This document shows, piece by piece, positions 61,701 through 64,000 of a stretch of DNA of 64,000 nucleotides. This DNA comes from Pieris napi. Lineage: Eukaryota > Arthropoda > Insecta > Lepidoptera > Pieridae. The DNA lies in contig NC_062247.1 in assembly GCF_905475465.1 (NCBI RefSeq), positions 4,588,001-4,652,000 of the forward strand. The letters run 5' to 3'. Under the pieces are notes generated by a model. That model worked only from the letters and a program-made list of their open reading frames with translations, was not told where the DNA came from and ran no database searches. How positions within the stretch are numbered: the first letter of the stretch is position 1; each line of letters starts with the position of its first letter. The position numbers and the translations under genes are program-made.

Positions 61701-64000
61701 CGTCAAGACACATGCGTAATAATGTACTGAAAGAGTATTTCTGCATGCGGTGAAGTGCTAGGTGGTGGCGTTTTGTCAAGTAGTGTACCTGACAAAACAC
61801 AAGAGAGACAAAATTATAATTTTTTTTAATGGAATTTGTCTTGTATTCATTATATTAAGTATTGATCAAATTATTTATAGACAAGGGTAAGAATCCTCAA
61901 GGCTTATTAACATTTCGGTCAAGAAGAGACAGAAATTCAAATATAGAATCAGTGTGACGAAATAAAATGGAATCCTTAACATTCTCTGCCAAGTGTTTAC
62001 CTGTCGGTAAAAACGTATAACTTCTTTTTAATACGGACTGCTTTATCGACGTAAAATCATGTTTAAACAAGATGCATCCAGATTTCTTAGTCTAAGTACA
62101 TAACCAAATTGCACTTTGGAGTTTAGACAATCGTGGTCCGTCATGTTTACTGCAGATGCGACTCGGTACCGAGATTCGTGCTTAGAACTTTCGAAGTTAC
62201 GACTCTGCTGCTTCTAATGCATTTGAGACGAGAATCTGAAACTACTGGAAAGTAGTCGTAAAACTTATCGAGCTACTGGTTCTATAATATATTGTAGGGT
62301 AGTCTTACAAACAAGCTTTATTATGAAGGGTAATTTTGAGCTAAAGCAGAACGGCGGGCTTCAAGTTTTGTATCCCTCTTAAAGGTTAATGTGCCCATAA
62401 TATTTGTTATTAAAATATACAAACTTAACAAATAAAAACCAAAAGTCGTAAAAAGTTAATAACAATTTGAAATTGAAGGTTTTTGCTCTTGAATTCACAA
62501 ATAACATTCAATAGTCATCATAATATTCTGTGCTCAATGCAAGATCATATGTAATATTCTATGCACTGAGATTAACTCTGTGATTATCTGTATCTGCAAG
62601 AGTTATTTCATCTTTTGACATAATATTTGTAGATAAATATCTTTTGTGGTCGTTTCAAGATAAATTTTTATGAAAAAGTTCAGTGTAAAAATTCTATCTT
62701 GTACATTAATTATTAAATAGATTTAAACGTTAAAAGGCCGGCAACGCACTCGCGAGCCCTCTGGCATTGTACAAAAAAGTGTACGTTTGAATCGAAGACT
62801 GTAAATTTGTTTAAATTATTGGTCATCTAATAAATTATTGATATACACGATCGCATATTGTCCTTTGTAAAATAAAAATGACAATTAAAATATGATGTGC
62901 CTAGTTAAAAATAAAATTACTGCTGAGAGGCAGAAGAAGTACAATGGAGAGTGTTTTGAAGAGTTGTTTGGGTCGACCCCTCCTGCCTTGTTTCAACACC
63001 GTCGTCCGTACGTCTTCTATGGTCTGCTTCACAAGACATTTTTCTTTGCGAACTAGCGAACTGTGGAATCGACACCCAACTCTTCCCTGGGAGATATGAC
63101 CTCCAATTGTTTAAAAAAAGAATATACTCCTCAAAGGCCGGCAAGGCACCCACTAAAATGTGTGTCCATGGGCTTGCAATGACTGCCCTTTTCTAGCGTT
63201 CCATTTGCCCCTTTATCCTATACATTACAAAGAAAGTCGAACTCTGACTATATACTTGAAATATAATAATTAAAAATATTTTGGTGTTTTTTGCGGCTAT
63301 GCACAAATATGCGATTTTTGTTATAATCGTTGTAACGGTGGGGCGCCGTGCATCGTAACTTTCAATTAGACTTCAGCAACGTCAAATCATTTTATAACTT
63401 TTCACAAGATCAGATTTTTATTTATCGAACTTTTTTGCTACATAATTAAAAATTAAAAGCTTCTTAAATAACATACAATTTATCAAAAATAAAATAAAGT
63501 TCACAAATTCTTTTGTATTTTAACACTTCAGTAGTCGCATAAGTATATAACATTTCATTTCATTTCATTAGCCTTTATTGCTGACACCCAGTACAATGTA
63601 ATAACAATTATTTAAGTTACATAAAAAAACACTTAATTCTAGTACATAAAGAAAACTTAATCTAATACGTCATTGAAATATTAAAAGTTTGACTACTATT
63701 AAAAGTTTGACTTGACCCGTTTTAGGTAGTCAGCGTGTCCTGTGACACGTAGGCCTCTTGTTTCCATTATTTTCTGTTATTAGCTCTTCTTGTCCAAGCC
63801 TATTATCTTTATATCGTCTGCTCATCTCGTGCTCGGTCTTCCTCTTTTCCTTTTTCCATCACGTCAGTATATAACATACAACAAAATAAATATAACTGAA
63901 CTTATTTAATTTTTTCATTCAGGTTGTTCCTGTATCCGGTTCACATCGGGCGGCGAAGGTGCACCTCGTGGAACTTTCAGCAGTCCAGATTACCCGCGAG
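34751..64000 (+). CDS. CUB-domain secreted or membrane protein, 5' part (3 exons, continues beyond window)
   Basis: Three exons join in frame. Exon 34751-34775 (acceptor TTTTTTTTCAG, donor GTAAGG) holds a short leader and ATG AAG. Exon 55076-55148 (acceptor TTGTTTTCAG, donor GTAAGT) continues TSTTLVLLIHLSLHTVDEGY. Exon 63923 onward (acceptor TTCATTCAG) gives SCSCIRFTSGGEGAPRGTFS, SPDYPR. Residues 1-23 form a signal peptide with likely cleavage after GYA. 'GTFSSPDYP' is the opening motif of a CUB domain, here from about residue 28 with two cysteines (C-x-C). Introns are about 20.3 kb (phase 0) and 8.8 kb (phase 1), both full of repeats. CUB domains occur in tolloid-type proteases, NETO-like receptor subunits and many secreted proteins; which one this is cannot be told from the first 50 residues. 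An upstream non-coding exon is implied by the acceptor before 34751. Confidence 0.78.
34770..34775 (+). CDS. CUB gene, first coding exon (ATG AAG)
   Basis: Only two codons before the donor GTAAGG; phase 0. The preceding 19 nt is 5' leader following a strong polypyrimidine acceptor. Splicing ATG AAG to the hydrophobic exon at 55076 gives a well-formed signal peptide (Lys at position 2, hydrophobic core LVLLIHLSL), which is the main support for this exon. Confidence 0.65.
34776..36139. other. CUB-gene intron 1, nothing else recognised
   Basis: AT-rich. A B-box-like GGTTTGAATCCC at about 35339 could be a decayed SINE head but no body follows. Confidence 0.35.
36143..36863 (-). mobile_element. 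PIF/Harbinger derivative with transposase N-terminal ORF (721 bp)
   Basis: Terminal inverted repeats AGGTGGGAACTGACCAAAGT (left) and ACTTTGGTCAGTTCCCACCT (right), about 37 bp long, flanked by TAA (36140-36142, 36864-36866). The TWA duplication is diagnostic of PIF/Harbinger. The interior holds a minus-strand transposase start (36403-36717) and lacks the DDE region, so it is an internal-deletion derivative. A (TCAA)n run marks 36391-36410. Confidence 0.88.
36403..36717 (-). CDS. Truncated Harbinger transposase N-terminus (104 aa)
   Basis: From ATG at 36717: MADSEDALVYLILLNYCFIQ, basic KKKKKRYW, then RGVCGGLSLIATLKNQ and FVRMSPIDFEELLNLF. The 'F-RM-P-DFE-LL' block lies before the catalytic domain in PIF/Harbinger nucleases. 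The frame ends at TGA 36403 shortly after a junction into sequence unrelated to the family, and no DDE residues are present. An ATG 16 codons upstream is possible. Codons are intact, so deletion is recent or the ORF is maintained; function as a repressor is speculation. The frame is not known to be transcribed. Confidence 0.7.
   Translation of the reverse strand: MADSEDALVYLILLNYCFIQIKKKKKRYWALNLFKNRGVCGGLSLIATLKNQMITRQYKNFVRMSPIDFEELLNLFALDELGSTTLPHFIEKYRDFSLSHSMFD
36867..37494. other. CUB-gene intron 1, nothing else recognised
   Basis: AT-rich; no exon or repeat seen. Confidence 0.4.
37495..37600 (+). pseudogene. Retroelement coding relic
   Basis: Reads VVHSTGDPRTGDFLAQRIRM, AIQQGNAKII, a fragment I associate with repeated lepidopteran retroelement proteins. 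A shorter cousin is at 58965-59020 (DSTGDHRAGRKAV). The family is not identified with certainty. Confidence 0.4.
37970..38222 (-). mobile_element. SINE-A copy
   Basis: From AATCAGTGGCGCTACAACCT to GCCACTAGGCCAACACTG; B box complement GGGGATCGAATCTACG. Confidence 0.75.
38946..39103 (-). mobile_element. SINE-A fragment, diverged
   Basis: ATGCTCACGATGTTTGCC to AAGCCAATAGGCCAACACTG; the 3' body is missing. Confidence 0.55.
39104..39511. other. CUB-gene intron 1, nothing else recognised
   Basis: AT-rich; no exon or repeat seen. Confidence 0.35.
39512..39705. mobile_element. MITE with CCGACGTTTCGCGTGC core, copy 2
   Basis: TTAAAGAAAACACTTTTTTTTC at the left and AAAAAAGTGTTTTCTTTAAA at the right are inverted repeats; the core is TTCCGACGTTTCGCGTGCTT. 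Confidence 0.6.
39860..40080 (+). pseudogene. RTE-like LINE ORF C-terminal relic
   Basis: Reads QLNWAGYVARLKNQQWVRII, KWNDPLGKRKPGRSYARWDD, stop. The 'W-GHVAR...W...GKR--GR---RW-DD' pattern is characteristic of the C-terminus of RTE-type LINE proteins. Two changes break the frame after this point. Confidence 0.7.
40081..40750. other. CUB-gene intron 1, nothing else recognised
   Basis: AT-rich; no exon or repeat seen. Confidence 0.4.
40753..40860. repeat. Hairpin with 37-bp arms
   Basis: Left arm AACAAAAAATACTAGTATTA...AAAAAGCGTGGG and right arm CCCACGCTTTTTCAC...CAGTATTTTTTGTT with few mismatches; loop about 34 nt. It could be a very short MITE. Confidence 0.75.
40861..41890. other. CUB-gene intron 1, possible LINE relic on minus strand
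   Basis: Mostly unrecognised. Around 41170-41310 a minus-strand frame reads SSPWYIKSVQKFFTLF and continues SHNFSLDDTLQDHLK, faintly like the C-terminus of a jockey-type LINE protein. Too weak for a separate call. Confidence 0.3.
41895..42315 (-). mobile_element. Interspersed repeat of about 650 bp, copy 2
   Basis: Minus-strand copy of the 30750 family. A frame reads LWNDERRCNEGGISYSTSTS, then CGRRCRETPHLFAAPRDKAT. The end with the GGGCGGCGGCGATATCACTG block is at 42255-42300. It is truncated at the far end relative to 30750. Confidence 0.6.
42410..42670 (+). mobile_element. LINE 3' end (ORF2 C-terminal relic plus UTR)
   Basis: CAGCATTTCCTTTTACGAAC, TAGCGAGTTTTGGAATCTGC, and CCTCAAAGGCCGCCAACGCA; the peptide contains LRTSEFWNLL. 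Same family as 14630 and 62925. Confidence 0.6.
42876..43350. mobile_element. GAAGTGAAACTTC-ended element, copy 1
   Basis: Starts GAAGTGAAAGTTCTTTATCG, contains CGTTACGCGTCACATTTTTC and TTACGCGCCATC, and ends AAGAAGTTTCACTTCTTACG, TGTGTACACCTAGTACGCGC. Ends are inverted repeats of about 18 bp. Other copies are at 59818, 60816 and 61296. No ORF. Confidence 0.75.
43682..43922 (+). mobile_element. Foldback MITE, copy 3 (241 bp)
   Basis: CCTTGCTATTCTGTAACTC...GAGTTACAGAATCGCAACG with CAG on both sides (43679-43681, 43923-43925). The terminal bases are more diverged than in copies 1 and 2, but the length is identical. Confidence 0.85.
43926..45940. other. CUB-gene intron 1, 2 kb, nothing else recognised
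   Basis: AT-rich; no exon or repeat seen. Confidence 0.4.
45945..46005 (+). repeat. Interspersed-repeat fragment
   Basis: GAATGGGCTGGAGGATCACC, TGATGTTTAGTGATTCCGCC and GCCCATTGACACTCTCAAT, a short relic of the 18365/30750 block. Confidence 0.55.
46408..46692 (+). mobile_element. SINE-A copy, full length
   Basis: The best-preserved copy: head GCAGTGTTGGCCTAGTGGCT, B box GATTCGATCCCTGG, body to GACCTAAAGAGGTTGTAGCG, CCACTGATTTA. Length about 285 bp. Confidence 0.82.
46948..47261 (+). mobile_element. Non-autonomous Helitron (314 bp)
   Basis: TCTAATATATAAAATTCTCG ... TTGCCCGGTCAGCTAG between A and T. Shares CTCCTCCGAAACGGCTTGAC with 24629-24897. Confidence 0.78.
47424..48283 (-). mobile_element. 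Tc1-like DNA element with transposase relic (about 860 bp)
   Basis: Inverted ends ATAGTCCTTTTCACGAAAGA-AGTCCC (left) and GGGACTTCTTTCATGAAAAG-CACTAT (right) with TA beside each. The interior holds the two-exon transposase start at 47700-48160. Superfamily inferred from the TA flanks and the helix-turn-helix. Confidence 0.65.
47700..48160 (-). pseudogene. Transposase N-terminal helix-turn-helix relic with a 195-nt intron
   Basis: Minus-strand frame TTPKVVKSSAREMILKVKEF, CEAEHKNQGVLIQLNNVRKR, IAAIT ends at donor GTACTT (intron 47990-47796) and resumes after TTTAATTGCAG with DVSEITITRITNEGITAVCT. Joined, 'R-AAIT-VSE-TITRI' is a typical helix-turn-helix of insect DDE transposases. The catalytic domain is missing and the frame drifts into unrelated residues after about 20 codons of the second exon. 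Confidence 0.6.
48284..48980. other. CUB-gene intron 1, nothing else recognised
   Basis: An open minus-strand frame (MAQGINRSGEIIMKYVRLGG and on) spans 48402-48290 and reads into the Tc1-like terminal repeat. It has protein-like composition but no recognised family. Confidence 0.35.
48983..49170 (-). mobile_element. SINE-A copy, head truncated
   Basis: AAATCAGTGACACCTTTTTA to CACCGTTCGAGCGAATCG; the tRNA-like head is missing and the 49171 repeat begins at the break. Confidence 0.7.
49171..49655 (+). mobile_element. Interspersed repeat of about 650 bp, copy 3
   Basis: AAACGCTCAGTTGTGAAACA, GTATTCTGCCTCGACGTTCG, GGCGAGTGACCCCACATCTC, CTCCACGTGGGGCCGAATTT, GAAGTGAAGTACCGTCTTTC and CAAATGATCGCGAAACTGAA. 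It lacks the GGGCAGGAGGCTCA start, suggesting 5' truncation or insertion into the SINE. Confidence 0.6.
49656..50159. other. CUB-gene intron 1, nothing else recognised
   Basis: AT-rich; no exon or repeat seen. Confidence 0.35.
50160..50394. mobile_element. MITE with 45-bp inverted repeats (235 bp)
   Basis: GATTATTTTTCCGACCCAAA-TGTCGGCCAATAGAATTGCA at the left and its inverted near-copy ...GACATTAGGGTCGGAAAAATAATC at the right. No ORF; the target duplication is unclear. Confidence 0.75.
50655..50830 (+). mobile_element. SINE-A copy, highly diverged
   Basis: CCTATGGCTTAGTGACTTAA, GAGGTCGTGCGTTCGAATCA and TTGCACCAATAGATTTTTCT follow the SINE-A order with many substitutions. Confidence 0.5.
50978..51527 (+). 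mobile_element. Non-autonomous Helitron (550 bp)
   Basis: TCTATATATATAAAAGAAAG ... TTAGCCAGGTCAGCTAG between A and T. Contains ACTCGAGAACGGCTGGACCG in the same relative place as the CCGAAACGGCTTGACCG motif of the other copies, so it is a related subfamily. Confidence 0.72.
51528..52019. other. CUB-gene intron 1, nothing else recognised
   Basis: AT-rich; no exon or repeat seen. Confidence 0.35.
52022..52185. mobile_element. Single arm of the long-TIR element
   Basis: AGATCCCGCTATACAACGAC through CAAATTTCAGTCCAGAGTAT and a poly(A)-like run, nearly identical to the left arm at 24919. No matching right arm follows. Confidence 0.75.
52292..52545. mobile_element. MITE nested in SINE-A, TTGACGTGACAACGTC ends
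   Basis: Left end TTGACGTGACAACGTC and right GTGACGTTGTCACGTTCAA are inverted repeats, related to the 5841-6175 MITE. The interior is GC-rich (CTCTCTCTGAGGCGTTCC, AAGCGAGAGCGCGAAGCG). The exact right border within 52510-52545 is uncertain. Confidence 0.6.
52571..54648 (+). mobile_element. hAT-like transposon, 2,078 bp, decayed
   Basis: Terminal inverted repeats TAGGGTGGGTCA / TGACCCACCCTA, flanked by the exact 8-bp duplication GTGATCAG (52563-52570, 54649-54656). The TAGGG start and 8-bp duplication suit the hAT superfamily; P elements also make 8-bp duplications. The interior carries a broken transposase-like reading (53120-54280). Confidence 0.8.
53120..54280 (+). pseudogene. Broken transposase-like gene
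   Basis: Open pieces in shifting frames include VALHTTVIQLLKALQGTAKA, DLLAIGCDGTVTNTGKFSSV, LFEKRLQRPLQWIICLLH (then TGA at the next codon), NELPLRHLFDYMDGKTSGPS and LNFDAKCYIDRINWSETNFH. The '(A/I)GCDGT--NTG' and 'LQW-ICLLH-NELPLRH-F' blocks recur in a group of arthropod transposon proteins that I recall but cannot name precisely. Several stops and frameshifts rule out function. Confidence 0.65.
54757..55075. other. CUB-gene intron 1 end, nothing else recognised
   Basis: AT-rich, ending in the polypyrimidine acceptor ATCTCTTGTTTTCAG. Confidence 0.4.
55076..55148 (+). CDS. CUB gene, signal-peptide exon
   Basis: 73 nt, phase 0 in and phase 1 out. Encodes TSTTLVLLIHLSLHTVDEGY then AINP plus the first base of a serine codon. 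The donor CCCA|GTAAGT is strong. Confidence 0.75.
55485..55725 (+). mobile_element. Short retroelement, copy 2
   Basis: GACAGGCTACTTCTAATTAA to CCATAATAAACATATTTTAT with an A/T-rich tail; starts at the same base as the copy at 9785 and is about 95% alike by eye. Confidence 0.65.
56022..56286 (-). mobile_element. SINE-B, tRNA-headed, full length
   Basis: On the minus strand: GGCGGCTCATTGGTCTAGTG, A box TGGTCTAGTGGTT, B box GGGTTCGATCCCCGG, then TGAGACAAACATCGATGTGA and a GATA-rich stretch, ending TGTGAATTGTCCAAT and an A tail. Only one copy in this window. The head resembles a tRNA but the body shows it is a SINE. Confidence 0.8.
56690..57195. repeat. Three tandem diverged units of about 165-175 bp
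   Basis: Each unit has CTTCTTTTGTTTTTTTAAGC, GACTTTTTCTAG, AAAATGTCAAAT, ATTTTAACACTGCATTAA and TTGTTTTATTGAAATAAT in the same order (about 56710, 56895, 57065). The units differ by small deletions, so the array is old. Confidence 0.85.
57196..57923. other. CUB-gene intron 2, nothing else recognised
   Basis: AT-rich; no exon or repeat seen. Confidence 0.35.
57924..58185. mobile_element. MITE with GGTGCGTACAGACTAT ends (262 bp)
   Basis: Left GGTGCGTACAGACTATATAA and right ATAGTCTGTACGCACC are inverted repeats. Subterminal ATAACATGTTAT-like palindromes recur on both sides. No ORF; the target duplication is not clear. Confidence 0.78.
58186..59817. other. CUB-gene intron 2, mostly unrecognised
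   Basis: Contains only a small retroelement coding relic at 58965-59020 (GATAGTACCGGTGACCACAG), cousin of 37495-37600. Confidence 0.35.
59818..60395. mobile_element. GAAGTGAAACTTC-ended element, copy 2
   Basis: The longest copy (about 580 bp), with the GAAGTGAAACTTCTTTATCG end block present at the start and repeated inside at about 59918 and (as GAAGTCAAAC) 59980. Ends GAAGTTTCACTTCTTACGTG, TGTACACCTAGTACACGCAC. Confidence 0.78.
60418..60640. mobile_element. MITE with CCGACGTTTCGCGTGC core, copy 3
   Basis: TTTAAAGAAAAAACCTTTTA, CCGGATTAAAGTT at the left; core ATCCGACGTTTCGCGTGCTT and a GTGACCGTGACC-type palindrome GTCACGGTCACGTGTCACCG. Confidence 0.6.
60816..61295. mobile_element. GAAGTGAAACTTC-ended element, copy 3
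   Basis: GAAGTGAAACATCTTTATCG to GAAGTTTCACTTCTTACGTG, ...CACACATTTTT. A deletion is seen around 60950 relative to copy 2. Confidence 0.75.
61296..61370. mobile_element. GAAGTGAAACTTC-ended element, copy 4 (left end only)
   Basis: Starts immediately after copy 3 and stops after CGTTACGCGTCACATTTTTT. A 71-codon frame beginning in it (61300) crosses into unrelated sequence and is not called as a gene. Confidence 0.65.
61371..62734. other. CUB-gene intron 2, nothing else recognised
   Basis: The stretch 61415-61520 has a protein-like frame (KLDEFDVSYLTTLRRNAETN) ending at a stop, of unknown origin. The remainder is unrecognised. Confidence 0.35.
62735..62775 (+). repeat. Interspersed-repeat fragment
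   Basis: TTAAAAGGCCGGCAACGCAC, TCGCGAGCCCTCTGGCATTG: the block shared by many lepidopteran retroelement 3' ends. Confidence 0.55.
62925..63200 (+). mobile_element. LINE 3' end (ORF2 C-terminal relic plus UTR)
   Basis: A frame reads FFFANLRTSELWNRHPTLPW-like residues (with changes), then CTCAAAGGCCGGCAAGGCAC and GTGTCCATGGGCTTGC. Same family as 14630 and 42410. Confidence 0.6.
63201..63549. other. CUB-gene intron 2, nothing else recognised
   Basis: AT-rich; no exon or repeat seen. Confidence 0.35.
63550..63870 (-). pseudogene. RTE-like LINE C-terminal relic and 3' tail
   Basis: Minus-strand frame GKRKRGRPSTR, stop, ADDIK matches the 'GKR-RGRPSTRWADDIK' C-terminal pattern of RTE-type LINE proteins, with TGA replacing the usual W codon. 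The 3' end carries GAAATGAAATGAAATG at 63549-63566. Confidence 0.6.
63923..64000 (+). CDS. CUB gene, start of CUB-domain exon (runs off window)
   Basis: After acceptor TTTTTTCATTCAG the phase-1 frame reads SCSCIRFTSGGEGAPRGTFS then SPDYPR. GTFSSPDYP fits the CUB opening (G-x-hydrophobic-x-SP-x-YP). Other frames across these 78 bases are less convincing. Confidence 0.78.

Overview
The window is AT-rich nuclear DNA of an insect, most likely a moth or butterfly. The pointers are intron-containing genes with GT..AG junctions, TATA/initiator promoters, secreted trypsin-inhibitor-like (TIL) proteins, and a dense load of repeats of lepidopteran type: tRNA-headed SINEs, Helitrons with TC...CTAG ends in A|T sites, RTE-like LINE tails, and PIF/Harbinger, hAT and Tc1-like DNA elements. 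The species assignment is inference. No bacterial, phage or CRISPR content is visible.

Real host genes are few. Positions 520-9420 hold three small TIL protease-inhibitor genes. TIL-A and TIL-B lie on the minus strand and TIL-C on the plus strand; B and C are head to head, about 1.15 kb apart. Each has a signal-peptide exon, a ten-cysteine exon of exactly 183 nt bounded by phase-1 introns, and a tiny last exon. In TIL-A and TIL-C the stop codon is assembled across the last splice junction. TIL-C has a different signal exon, and a 31-bp exact direct repeat brackets its promoter and first exon.

The right side is mostly introns of one large plus-strand gene. A tiny exon carries ATG AAG (34770-34775), an exon at 55076-55148 completes a signal peptide, and an exon at 63923 opens a CUB domain that runs off the window end. 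Introns are about 20.3 kb and 8.8 kb.

The rest is transposable-element strata. Notable items: three copies of a 241-bp foldback MITE with CWG target duplications; two PIF/Harbinger MITEs with TWA duplications, one inside TIL-B intron 2; two larger Harbinger derivatives that keep N-terminal transposase ORFs; a 2,078-bp hAT-like element with an 8-bp duplication inside a SINE that also holds a second MITE; four Helitrons; a long-TIR element with an exact internal 123-bp tandem duplication; a 31-bp minisatellite with higher-order order (17656-18205); and a GAAGTGAAACTTC-ended family clustered at 59.8-61.4 kb. Long stretches between these show nothing I can name and are listed as such.
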